Of a stretch of 18,941 nucleotides of DNA, positions 6,985 to 14,810 are shown one piece after another. Origin of the DNA: Caldifarciminota bacterium RBG_13_43_14 (GTDB lineage: Bacteria > Hydrothermota > Tepidihabitantia > SM23-42). The notes under the pieces were generated by a model. The model saw nothing but the letters and a program-made list of their open reading frames with translations, made no database searches and was not told the DNA's origin. Both the position numbers and the translations under genes were made by a program. Numbering within the stretch: the first letter of the stretch is position 1; every line of letters starts with the position of its first letter. The stretch covers positions 339 to 19,279 of the forward strand of contig MEUM01000031.1 of assembly GCA_001771735.1 (NCBI GenBank), in the 5' to 3' direction.

Positions 6985-7665
6985 TCAGATCAAATTATGC
7001 TGGGAGAAAGAATAATAATCGCAATCCGCAATTATTATATGATCGACGATCTTGATCCCCATTATCTCGCCGGCGCGGCATAATCTTTCAGTTACCCGGA
7101 GATCATCGTCCGATGGTTTTAATATGCCGCTCGGATGATTATGGATCAAAAAGATCGAGCTTGCATTTTCCTCTAAAGCGAATTTAAAGACCTCACGCGG
7201 GTGCACAAGACTGGCGTCCAATATACCCTTAGACACAGTAGTATCATTAATATAACGATTTTTACCGTCGACCGCGGCAACCTTAAATATTTCGTGCTTT
7301 AGTCCGGTGATAAAAGGATGGTAATATTTATATACATCACCAGGAGTTTTAAACAGAATCTCATCTTCGCCGCGGATTGACAAAGAACGCCGTCCCAGAT
7401 TTAGCGCCGCCAGCAAGGTAATTATTTTTGTCCTACCCAGACCAAGGATCTTCATTCTTTCAATATCCTTGACCTTCATATTACCTAATTTATGTATCCC
7501 GCCGATTTGGCTGAGCAGCTCTTTGGCAATATCCAGCGCTGTCTTATGACGTATGCCTTTACTAATTACGATTGCGATCAGTTCAGCATCGCTCAAAGGA
7601 TATGCGCCATGTTTTACGAACTTTTCGCGTGGTCGATCATCAACCGGCCAATCTTTAATTTTCAT
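6985..7665 (-). CDS. radC: RadC/JAB-domain protein
   Basis: A 226-aa RadC-family protein. The N-terminal helix-hairpin-helix part (LSDAELIAIVISKG to about ILGLGRTKI) is followed by the JAB1/MPN-like metal-binding domain with the complete JAMM signature: VHPREVF with Glu158, and HNHPSGILKPSDDD with His175, His177 and Asp188. The historic assignment to DNA repair is weakly supported in the literature and the true substrate is unknown; a role in DNA metabolism is often assumed. The ATG at 7665 immediately follows the hppA stop (TAA at 7668-7666) with no gap, so translation is probably coupled to hppA. The family assignment is firm and the function uncertain. Confidence 0.92.
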   Translation of the reverse strand: MKIKDWPVDDRPREKFVKHGAYPLSDAELIAIVISKGIRHKTALDIAKELLSQIGGIHKLGNMKVKDIERMKILGLGRTKIITLLAALNLGRRSLSIRGEDEILFKTPGDVYKYYHPFITGLKHEIFKVAAVDGKNRYINDTTVSKGILDASLVHPREVFKFALEENASSIFLIHNHPSGILKPSDDDLRVTERLCRAGEIMGIKIVDHIIIADCDYYSFSQHNLI

Positions 7666-9750
7666 TTACTTGAACAGCGCCATTTTCAATACGAATCCAG
7701 CCAGGGTTATTGATGATGTCGACATCAGCTTGATCAAAATATTCAACGAAGGTCCGGCCGTATCCTTGAATGGATCGCCGACCGTATCTCCAACGACTGC
7801 CGCTTTATGCGCAGGAGAACCTTTTCCTCCAAGCTCACCTCTTTCAATATATTTTTTTGCATTATCCCAGGCACCACCGGCATTCGCCATTTTCAAAGCA
7901 ACTGAAAAACCTGATATCAACGCACCGGCCAATAAACCAACGACCGCGCTAGGACCAAGCAAAATACCAACCAGGATCGGTGCGACTATCGCCATAAGAG
8001 ACGGTATTATCATTTCCTTCTGGGCCGAAGCAGTACAGATGGTGACAACTTTAGCATAATCCGGCTTGGCCTCTCCGCTCATTAATCCTTTAATCTCCTT
8101 GAACTGACGACGTACTTCAAGTACAATCTTTCCGGCTGCCCTGCCCACTGCCCGGATCGTCTGGGAGCAGAATGCATAAGGCATCATGGCACCGAGGAAT
8201 AACCCGATCATGACCGTTGGATTAATAATGCGCAGATCCAATTTATATCCGAAAAGCTGGATTTGATCACGATAAGCAGCGATTAGGGCAAGTGCCGTAA
8301 GCGCTGCCGACCCGATCGCAAAACCTTTACCGGTTGCCGCAGTTGTATTACCAAGTGAATCCAAAGCATCAGTCCTTTTTCTGACTTCGGGTGGCAATTT
8401 AGACATCTCGGCATTTCCGCCTGCATTATCCGCGACTGGCCCATAGGCATCGGTAGCCAGGGTTATTCCCAGCGTTGAAAGCATACCTACGGCCGAGATT
8501 GCAACTCCGAACAATCCAAGATTAGGATGAGCAGCTCCACCGGCAAGGTAATAAGCGGCCACAACCGCGATGACCACAGCGAAAACCGGTGGCGCGGTTG
8601 AAATCATACCCACACTCAATCCTTCAAGGATTACGGTCGCCGGTCCGGTTCGGGCAGCATTAGCAATACCTTTGGTTGGTGAATAATGGTCGGAGGTGAA
8701 GTATTCAGTTGAGTAACCGATAAAAACACCGGCTGCAAGCCCGGCAATTATCGCCCAGTATATTCCGAAATATCCAGGAAGAATAAACTTGATCACAATG
8801 CCTGAAGTGATTGCCACCAGGATCGCCGCTCCCCACACACCTCTTCGCAATGCGGCTAATAGAGATGCTTGACTGGCGTCCTCTCGGGTTCGGACTAAAA
8901 ATGTCCCGATGATTGATGCAAGAACACCAACCGTCGCCATGACCAACGGTACCACACCCCCCTGAATACCCAGACCAGCCGCAACCGCCAAGGCCATCGT
9001 GGCCACAATTGAACCCACATAGGATTCATAAAGGTCGGCTCCCATTCCGGCAACATCACCAACATTATCACCGACATTATCAGCGATCACAGCTGGATTG
9101 CGTGGATCATCTTCAGGTATACCAGCCTCCACTTTACCGACCAGATCCGCACCGACGTCAGCCGCTTTTGTGAAAATACCTCCGCCAACTCTAGCAAACA
9201 AGGCCTGGGCTGATGCACCCATTCCAAAACATATCATTGTCGAGGTAATATTTTGGATTTTCACTGCCTCAGGTAAATTACGGTATATCCAATTCAATAT
9301 TATGAACCAGATACTGAGATCTAACAAACTGAGACCGACAACCACAAAACCCATAACTCCGCCAGCCGCAAAGGCAACCCGCAAAGCGCTGTTAAGACTC
9401 TTTCGGGCTGCGTTTGCAGTACGTGCACCTGCATTAGTGGCCTGTGTCATACCGATATAACCTGAAAGCCCGGAGAAAAAACCACCAGTAATAAAAGCAA
9501 ACGGTACAAATATCGGCAGCATTTTCAATAATGAAATAACAAGCAAAAGTAAGAAAACTATACCGAAAAATATGCCAACGACTAAATATTGCCGTCGAAT
9601 ATATGCCCGCGCACCATCACGAACTGCCTGGGCAATCGTCCTCATCAAATCGGTTCCTTCGTCATATTTGTATATCGTCCTTGATAAAAACCAGGCGAAA
9701 AGTAATGCAATTACCGAACCAACCGGCGTCAGCCAGAACAATGGATGCAT
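7666..9750 (-). CDS. hppA: Membrane pyrophosphatase, probably Na+-translocating and K+-dependent
   Basis: Integral membrane ion pump that couples pyrophosphate hydrolysis to cation export. It is 694 aa with about 16 hydrophobic segments. Catalytic motifs are intact: DDPRNPAVIADNVGDNVGD (residues 214-232), the second acidic cluster in TDAYGPVADNAGGNAEMS, and the late VVGDTVGDPFKDTAGPS. Within GMGADLYESY the Glu242 three residues after Asp239 is in the position of the gate glutamate of Na+-pumping enzymes such as that of Thermotoga maritima. The segment GNTTAATGKG has Ala rather than Lys at the K+-site position, the mark of K+-dependent members. The ion assignment is inference from these residues. 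A strong Shine-Dalgarno site lies just before the ATG. It sits between nadE and radC and may be co-transcribed with both. Confidence 0.95.
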   Translation of the reverse strand: MHPLFWLTPVGSVIALLFAWFLSRTIYKYDEGTDLMRTIAQAVRDGARAYIRRQYLVVGIFFGIVFLLLLVISLLKMLPIFVPFAFITGGFFSGLSGYIGMTQATNAGARTANAARKSLNSALRVAFAAGGVMGFVVVGLSLLDLSIWFIILNWIYRNLPEAVKIQNITSTMICFGMGASAQALFARVGGGIFTKAADVGADLVGKVEAGIPEDDPRNPAVIADNVGDNVGDVAGMGADLYESYVGSIVATMALAVAAGLGIQGGVVPLVMATVGVLASIIGTFLVRTREDASQASLLAALRRGVWGAAILVAITSGIVIKFILPGYFGIYWAIIAGLAAGVFIGYSTEYFTSDHYSPTKGIANAARTGPATVILEGLSVGMISTAPPVFAVVIAVVAAYYLAGGAAHPNLGLFGVAISAVGMLSTLGITLATDAYGPVADNAGGNAEMSKLPPEVRKRTDALDSLGNTTAATGKGFAIGSAALTALALIAAYRDQIQLFGYKLDLRIINPTVMIGLFLGAMMPYAFCSQTIRAVGRAAGKIVLEVRRQFKEIKGLMSGEAKPDYAKVVTICTASAQKEMIIPSLMAIVAPILVGILLGPSAVVGLLAGALISGFSVALKMANAGGAWDNAKKYIERGELGGKGSPAHKAAVVGDTVGDPFKDTAGPSLNILIKLMSTSSITLAGFVLKMALFK

Positions 9751-9753
9751 ACT

Positions 9754-9761
9754 ACCTCCTT
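9754..9761 (-). promoter_or_regulatory. Shine-Dalgarno site of hppA
   Basis: Minus-strand AAGGAGGT, 3 nt before the hppA ATG at 9750. The spacing is short but the match is strong. With no clear promoter in the 48-nt gap, this suggests hppA is translated from a longer nadE-hppA transcript. Confidence 0.8.
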
Positions 9762-9778
9762 TTTGAGAATCTTGATAA

Positions 9779-9802
9779 CTGATATCAGATAACGGATATC
9801 AG
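9779..9802. repeat. Short ATATCAG repeats between hppA and nadE
   Basis: CTGATATCAG (a 10-bp palindrome, 9779-9788) followed by a second GATATCAG (9795-9802) that overlaps the nadE stop codon. The same ATATCAG word makes up the array upstream of nadE at 10703-10756, so similar repeats flank both ends of the gene. It also occurs by chance in coding DNA (for example 33-39). Confidence 0.55.
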
Positions 9803-10521
9803 CTCTTATTGACCGAGAAAATTTTTGTCGGTTTTCTTTTATGTTCATTTCGATCAATCATTTGCTTTAATTTTTTTGCGCAATCCCCCTCTATTTTACC
9901 CTGCGCGATCTGATCAAGGGTCTTATCGATCTCCGCATAATTATAACCGATTTCTGCTTCATCGGTTTGACCCAGCCAGAGACCGGCGGAAGGAATCTTT
10001 TTAATTATTCTCTCAGGAATGCCCATCTCGCCAGCAATTTCCCTTACCTGATATTTATAAAGATCACCCAACGGCAGTACATCGCTGGCCCCATCACCAT
10101 ATTTCGTGAAATAACCTAGAAGTAATTCAGTTTTATTCCCGGTTCCACACACTAAAAGATTGTTGATATTGGCGTAATAATACAATAGGATCATACGCAA
10201 TCGCGCCTTCAGGTTTCCCTGCACAACTCGATTGCTATCGGGTAGTATTTTAATCAAATTATCGTAGATTTGCGTTAAATCAATGTATTCATATTTGAGA
10301 TTAAAAACACTGGCTACGCTTTGTGCATCGGTGATATCCGCTGGATCCGATTCGATCGGCAGGATTAATGCCAGCGCATTTGATGTCGCCTTTCTTATCA
10401 GTCCTGCGCAAACTGCGGAATCCACTCCCCCGCTCAAACCCAGCACATAACCGGCCGTACCCGAGGTCGAAATCTGCTCCTTAAGCCATTTAACAATAAG
10501 CTCGATCTTGGATTCGCTCAT
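9799..10521 (-). CDS. nadE: NH3-dependent NAD+ synthetase
   Basis: Adenylates nicotinic acid adenine dinucleotide and amidates it to NAD+, the last step of NAD synthesis. It has only the synthetase domain, with no N-terminal glutaminase domain, so free ammonia is the expected nitrogen source. Motifs are the ATP-pyrophosphatase loop SGGVDS (residues 30-35), NLKARLRM, GTGNKTELLLGYFTKYGDGA and SAGLWLGQTDEAEIG. With the start at 10521 it is 240 aa, near the family norm. The longest frame begins at a GTG at 10548, and another ATG lies at 10533, but a TATAAT box at 10537-10532 covers that ATG, so transcripts from this promoter cannot include either; MSESKIELIV at 10521 is the likely start. hppA follows on the same strand. 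Confidence 0.93.
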   Translation of the reverse strand: MSESKIELIVKWLKEQISTSGTAGYVLGLSGGVDSAVCAGLIRKATSNALALILPIESDPADITDAQSVASVFNLKYEYIDLTQIYDNLIKILPDSNRVVQGNLKARLRMILLYYYANINNLLVCGTGNKTELLLGYFTKYGDGASDVLPLGDLYKYQVREIAGEMGIPERIIKKIPSAGLWLGQTDEAEIGYNYAEIDKTLDQIAQGKIEGDCAKKLKQMIDRNEHKRKPTKIFSVNKS

Positions 10522-10531
10522 ATCAATTTTC

Positions 10532-10559
10532 ATTATACAGGAAATCACGTAAAAATCAA
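10532..10559 (-). promoter_or_regulatory. nadE promoter
   Basis: Minus-strand TTGATT (10559-10554; 4 of 6 consensus), 16-nt spacer, perfect TATAAT (10537-10532). Ten nt separate the -10 box from the ATG at 10521, predicting a leader of about 0-4 nt and no Shine-Dalgarno site. Confidence 0.7.
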
Positions 10560-10702
10560 GCGGAAAAAATCGTAGTGCGCAATGCCTGCACGCCTCACTT
10601 GTCCGCCTCTGGAGGAAGAGGGCGAAAGAATCGATTCTTGATGTCCGATGCTGGATACAGGATTTACATTGTAATTAATAATTGGTAATTAACTAATCAA
10701 AC

Positions 10703-10810
10703 ATATCAGGATATCAGAAGACCAGTGGGCAGGAAACCAGAATATCAGTATATCAGATTTTAATCCTGGTTTGCTGATGTTCTGATTAGCCTCGTGCTGA
10801 TAATCTGATT
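10703..10810. repeat. Nested inverted array of paired ATCAG words
   Basis: ATATCAG occurs at 10703, 10711, 10742 and 10750 (two pairs, 8-nt period). Its inverse CTGAT occurs at 10774, 10782, 10797 and 10805 (again two pairs, 8-nt period). The inner arms 10744-10756 and 10774-10786 pair over 13 positions with one mismatch and one G-U. The outer arms 10705-10717 and 10797-10809 pair in the same way, giving two nested stems around a 17-nt loop. Confidence 0.7.
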
Positions 10811-10835
10811 TTCCGATCGGCTTTTTTTAACACCC

Positions 10836-10864
10836 TGCTCCTTTTCACCCTTGCTCCTTTTCAC
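10836..10864 (+). repeat. 13-nt direct repeat upstream of the polX promoter
   Basis: TGCTCCTTTTCAC occurs exactly at 10836-10848 and 10852-10864, a 16-nt period, ending 11 nt before the polX -35 box. It is pyrimidine-rich on the plus strand. It could be a tandem protein-binding site or a replication-slippage product; nothing distinguishes the two here. Confidence 0.65.
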
Positions 10865-10875
10865 TTCTTTCTATC

Positions 10876-10903
10876 TTGACAGATAAGTAACGGGCATTAA
10901 GCT
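10876..10903 (+). promoter_or_regulatory. polX promoter, leaderless type
   Basis: Perfect TTGACA (10876-10881), 16-nt spacer, TAAGCT (10898-10903), which keeps the three most important -10 bases (T1, A2, T6). The ATG at 10909 follows after 5 nt, exactly as at pfkA. The weak -10 box lowers confidence. Confidence 0.55.
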
Positions 10904-10908
10904 ATTGT

Positions 10909-12609
10909 ATGAAGAACCAGGAACTCGTCGCAATTTTCGAGCGTTTTGCCGATGCCCTTGAGTTCAAAGGCGATAATTTTTTCAAAATCCTCGCTTACCG
11001 CAAAGCAAGCCGGGTCCTCAATGAATTGACCGATGATGTCGCTGTAATGCATGAAAAGAACCAGCTGCATACCTTGCCCGGTATCGGTAAGGCGATCGCG
11101 GATAAAATAATCGAGTATCTGAATACCGGCCACATAAGAAAATACGAGGAAACGATCGCCGATATCCCAGCTTCGCTGCTTGATATGCTCGAAATACCGA
11201 ATATCGGTCCGAGAACCCTGGCGATTATTTACCATCAGTTAAAAGTGAAAACTATTAATGAACTCAAAAAAAATATAAAGAATGGCCGTTTTGCCAAATT
11301 GCCTGGCATGGGTGATAAAAAAGCGGCAAATATCATGAAAGGAATAGAATTATATAAACGTTCTCTGGAAAGAATGTCGATCGCGCAGGCCTCGGATATT
11401 GCTGATGATCTAATCGAATATATAAAATCCGTCATCGGCATAGAAAAAATCGTGCCGGCCGGATCTTTACGCCGCGGCAAAGAGACCGTAGGCGACATTG
11501 ATATCCTGGCTTGCACTAAGTATAATAAAAAATTGCTAAATACCTTTATTAAATATCCAGGCACACGGCAGATCGTTGCCGCCGGTACAACTAAAGCTTC
11601 AATAATAACCGATGATGGAATGCAAATTGATTTACGTATTGTCCGAGCTACATCCTTTGGCGCGGCTCTTCAATATTTTACCGGTTCAAAGGCACATAAT
11701 ATAAAATTGCGCAATATAGCTAAGGCACGATCGATGAAACTCAACGAATACGGTTTATTTAAGGGTAAAAAGCAGATCGCCGGTAAAACTGAAGAAGGCA
11801 TTTATCGTCGGCTGGGACTGGCTATGATCCCGCCTGAAATGCGTGAAGATCGTGGTGAAATCGAGATCGCCCAACCGGGCAATATCCCCAAATTAGTCGA
11901 TCGTTCTGAGATTCTCGGCGACCTGCATATGCACTCATCCTATTCGGATTCCGAAGCAAAGATTCAAGAGCTAGCATTGCGCGCGACCAAGCTTGGTTAT
12001 AAATATATTTTGATTGCCGATCATTCCAAATCTGCGTACTATGCCCATGGGCTTGAAATCGATCGTTTAAAAAAACAATGGCAAGAAATCGATCGGTTCA
12101 ACCGTCAAATACCTGAAATAACAATACTCAAAGGCATTGAAGTCGATATTTTACCGAATGGGCGACTCGATTATCCAGACAACATTCTCAAACAATTCGA
12201 TCTGGTGATCGCGTCGATACATCAGGGATTCAATCGCAATGCCACCGAGCGAATGATTACCGCGATGGAAAATCGACATGTTGATATAATCGGCCACCCA
12301 ACTGGCCGGCTTATATCATCGCGCGAAGGGTATACAATCGATATCAATAAAATCATGGAGACGGCATCCATCACCGGCACCTGGCTTGAACTCAATGCCT
12401 TCTGGGATCGGCTGGATCTGAACGATATTCATCTTAAAACAGCAAAGGATACGGGCATAAAAATATCGATCGGGACCGATGCGCATTCGGTCGAAGGTCT
12501 TGATTGGATCAAATATGGTGTGGCGACGGCTCGTCGCGGCTGGCTTGAACCCGAAGATATTGTGAATACGTATACCCTTGATCGTCTTTTAAGATCGAGG
12601 AAAAAATAG
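10909..12609 (+). CDS. polX: DNA polymerase/3'-5' exonuclease PolX
   Basis: Bacterial family X DNA polymerase for gap filling in base-excision repair, with a PHP exonuclease/phosphoesterase domain. It is 566 aa, near the 570 aa of the Bacillus subtilis enzyme. Helix-hairpin-helix loops lie at LPGIGKAIA (56-64), IPNIGPRT (96-103) and LPGMGDKKA (131-139). The nucleotidyltransferase site is GSLRRG (185-190) with Asp196 and Asp198 (GDIDIL) and Asp241 (DLRIV). The PHP metal ligands are all present: DLHMHS (His340, His342), ADHS (371-374), GIEVDI (Glu411), SIHQG (His438), GHPTGR (His463) and GTDAHS (Asp524, His526). Both activities should therefore be intact. It is monocistronic, with a leaderless-type promoter 5 nt from the ATG, and ends 6 nt from the convergent HEAT-repeat gene. 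Confidence 0.95.
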   Translation: MKNQELVAIFERFADALEFKGDNFFKILAYRKASRVLNELTDDVAVMHEKNQLHTLPGIGKAIADKIIEYLNTGHIRKYEETIADIPASLLDMLEIPNIGPRTLAIIYHQLKVKTINELKKNIKNGRFAKLPGMGDKKAANIMKGIELYKRSLERMSIAQASDIADDLIEYIKSVIGIEKIVPAGSLRRGKETVGDIDILACTKYNKKLLNTFIKYPGTRQIVAAGTTKASIITDDGMQIDLRIVRATSFGAALQYFTGSKAHNIKLRNIAKARSMKLNEYGLFKGKKQIAGKTEEGIYRRLGLAMIPPEMREDRGEIEIAQPGNIPKLVDRSEILGDLHMHSSYSDSEAKIQELALRATKLGYKYILIADHSKSAYYAHGLEIDRLKKQWQEIDRFNRQIPEITILKGIEVDILPNGRLDYPDNILKQFDLVIASIHQGFNRNATERMITAMENRHVDIIGHPTGRLISSREGYTIDINKIMETASITGTWLELNAFWDRLDLNDIHLKTAKDTGIKISIGTDAHSVEGLDWIKYGVATARRGWLEPEDIVNTYTLDRLLRSRKK

Positions 12610-12615
12610 CCGTTG

Positions 12616-14808
12616 TTATTGAACGTCTCTTTTAGATGACAGTCTTCGTAAAATCTCTTCAGCTGTTCCGGCAACAGCGCTGTCCCGATTACGCGTTGCC
12701 TGCGTGATGATATTTATTGCTTTTTCAGTGTTGATCGAAGCAAGCGCATTGAGCGCGCTGATCTTGGTCGGCTGTAACAAATGGCCCTTGATCAAAGCAC
12801 CTTCCTGCAGTAGCCGCGCCAGAACATCCACCATTGAATCATCGCCGTGCATGCCGATCACTTCGATCACCCGGCGCCTGAAATCTTCTTCTTTAGCCTC
12901 GGGCAGAGTACGTTTGGATTTAAGCCAGCTGGCAATGACCGGCAGTTTCTCTCTTGCATCATCACGATCCAGAAACCTCATCGCCGCGAGTACAACTAGA
13001 CGGCTCTCGCTATTTATTGCTTTCTTGATGTACACCTTAGCATCATCGCCGCTTATCTTGATCAAACTTTCAAAACAATCCAGTGTTACTTTTGGTTCAG
13101 GATCATCGATCAATGCAGCTAATTTCTCGATGGATGAAGAAGCTTTCAGTTCACCAAGTAAAAACACTGCGTTGCGGCGCACGAACCAATCGTCCGATGT
13201 CAATAACTTTTCGATCTCCGGGATCGCCTTTTCACCAATATTTATCAAAACATCGATTATCTTCATGCGCACCGCGCGATCGTCCGTTTCTTTAAGGGTA
13301 CTCAGCAATAATGGCGATGCAAGATCAGCAAGCGAGACCATCGCCTCGCGAGCTTCAGTAAATGTACCAGGATCCCAGAGCAGAGAAACAAGATCAGTTA
13401 TATAATTTTCATCCTTCATTTCACTGATCGCCCTGATCACTATCCGTTTGCGATCGAGTAATGTTGCATCTTTGCGCAGCATGTGCTTGCCGAACTTTCG
13501 AGATAGAAACTGGACAATATCATCTCTCATATTCTTTTTCAAATCAATATAGATATTTGTCATTGAACCTATTATCCGGCTGAAAAGGGATATTTCAGTT
13601 TCAGCATCGGCCATTGTATCCAGACGGTCGATCAGTAATTTCAATAATTCATCGTTCTTGGACTCACTGATCTTTTTGGCATAAACCAGCAATTCCTCAA
13701 GGGCTTTGGATCGTTCATTGGTATCAACGTCCCTTAATCTTGGGAATATCGATCGTATCTCATTTTCCAGGTTTTTCGACATGAATTTATCAGCAACACG
13801 TTCGCCGCCGGTTGTTTTCATCTCGCTCATCAATCGGCCGGCGATCTTTTCAAAATCGAGCTCCGGGACATTGACCCGAAGCGAGGAAAGTATCCCAGGC
13901 AAACGTGATCCGGTTACGTTCTTAAGAATATCCACGGTATCCTGTTCAAGGGTCGGGGTTTTTTCTTTAGCCTTATTCGTTATTATATCGATAAGATCTT
14001 CATCGGACATTGTCGGCACCAAACTCTTAAAAAGCACCGCGAGCTTTTTGTTCTCGATCTTGTATCTTACTATATTCTTCTTTATAGTTGGAGACAACGC
14101 AGCTAACATCCGCGAGAAAACCACTGAATATTCGTCCCAGCGCTGTTCCCCGAATTGATCGGCAATAAGCAATGCAAGTTTTTCCAGACCCCCGACGATC
14201 CGGTTGGTCTGGACATTTTCAGATTCGGTACCGGCAAGCCCGATACCAACCAAGAACCGGCTGAGATCCTGTACCCGGTCCTCATCGCTGATTGCCCCGG
14301 CACCAGACCCCATGGTCAGTGAATCAAGGAACTGATTCCAGTTCATCGAAACACCGGCGTTATCTGATGAGATCACTCCAACCCGGAATTTATTGATCTG
14401 CACGTTAGTAATACCGCGTGCCCGCACCAATGATACTATATCACCGTAGTCTGCGATATCGGCCGGTGAAGCTGCCATCGCGGTAAAGAATTCCTTAATA
14501 TCATCTTCGTCGGAATTTACACTGAAAGTAATACTTTTAACATCCATTTGATTGAAACGATTGACCAAACTTTTTACGATCGGCAAGCGGCGCGAATCGA
14601 AGCGCTCGCTCTCGATCATGATCACATCCTCAACTATTACCATTGATATGGTTTCCTGTTCGATCGGAACCTCTTTCAGCAGAAGATGCAGTCTCTTGAC
14701 AATCGGCATAAGAGAAGGGTGTCCTTTTGGATAGGTCCTGGTAATATTTATCCCAATCCCCATCTGTTTGATAAAATCAATGCAGAAAGCCTGAGATAAT
14801 TCTCCCAT
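12616..14808 (-). CDS. HEAT-repeat protein of the cyclase operon
   Basis: A 730-aa soluble-looking protein, not specifically recognisable. The N-terminal part of about 150 residues contains a TYPKGHPSLMPIV segment followed by alternating strands and helices (VEDVIMIES, ITFSVNSDEDDIKEFFTAM), a pattern I associate with regulatory proteins but cannot name. The middle is charged and helical. The last 260 residues are HEAT/PBS-lyase-like repeats: AREAMVSLADLASPLLLSTL, AVRMKIIDVLINIGEKAIPE, FVRRNAVFLLGELKASSSIE, ISALNALASINTEKAI, AVAGTAEEILRRL. Such repeats usually form protein-binding solenoids. It starts 2 nt after the small cyclase-like gene and is the last gene of the operon, so it is a plausible partner or output of the two cyclase-homology proteins. 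No signal peptide or catalytic motif is seen. Confidence 0.8.
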   Translation of the reverse strand: MGELSQAFCIDFIKQMGIGINITRTYPKGHPSLMPIVKRLHLLLKEVPIEQETISMVIVEDVIMIESERFDSRRLPIVKSLVNRFNQMDVKSITFSVNSDEDDIKEFFTAMAASPADIADYGDIVSLVRARGITNVQINKFRVGVISSDNAGVSMNWNQFLDSLTMGSGAGAISDEDRVQDLSRFLVGIGLAGTESENVQTNRIVGGLEKLALLIADQFGEQRWDEYSVVFSRMLAALSPTIKKNIVRYKIENKKLAVLFKSLVPTMSDEDLIDIITNKAKEKTPTLEQDTVDILKNVTGSRLPGILSSLRVNVPELDFEKIAGRLMSEMKTTGGERVADKFMSKNLENEIRSIFPRLRDVDTNERSKALEELLVYAKKISESKNDELLKLLIDRLDTMADAETEISLFSRIIGSMTNIYIDLKKNMRDDIVQFLSRKFGKHMLRKDATLLDRKRIVIRAISEMKDENYITDLVSLLWDPGTFTEAREAMVSLADLASPLLLSTLKETDDRAVRMKIIDVLINIGEKAIPEIEKLLTSDDWFVRRNAVFLLGELKASSSIEKLAALIDDPEPKVTLDCFESLIKISGDDAKVYIKKAINSESRLVVLAAMRFLDRDDAREKLPVIASWLKSKRTLPEAKEEDFRRRVIEVIGMHGDDSMVDVLARLLQEGALIKGHLLQPTKISALNALASINTEKAINIITQATRNRDSAVAGTAEEILRRLSSKRDVQ

Positions 14809-14810
14809 GA

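Larger units (their letters stand above)
10560..10875. other. Repeat-rich non-coding interval between nadE and polX
   Basis: I see no open reading frame with protein-family features on either strand. From left to right it holds a small hairpin TCCGCC-TCT-GGAGGA (10602-10616, one mismatch), a 14-bp perfect palindrome AAGAATCGATTCTT (10626-10639), a 14-nt tandem duplication starting GTAATTAA (10671 and 10685), an inverted array of ATCAG-type words (10703-10810), and a 13-nt direct repeat TGCTCCTTTTCAC (10836 and 10852). It is bounded by the nadE promoter on the minus strand and the polX promoter on the plus strand. Its function is unknown; it could be a decayed or small non-autonomous element or a structured RNA. 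Confidence 0.6.

Noticed and set aside
7012..7035. Inverted repeat ATAATAATCGC/GCAATTATTAT as a terminator between pfkA and radC
   Set aside because: It lies inside the radC coding sequence, is AT-rich with a mismatch, and has no T-run after it.
9098..9460. Plus-strand open frame antisense to hppA, and similar long antisense frames (for example 12704-13405, 13706-14158)
   Set aside because: They run opposite well-supported genes, lack family motifs and promoters, and are explained by codon bias of the real gene.
10813..10828. CCGATCGG followed by seven T as an intrinsic terminator
   Set aside because: The palindrome has no loop and cannot form a stable hairpin of usual size; no plus-strand gene ends upstream.
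10560..10875. tRNA or other known RNA gene in the non-coding interval
   Set aside because: I could not find a cloverleaf or a T-loop-like GGTTCGAATCC segment; only short repeats are visible.
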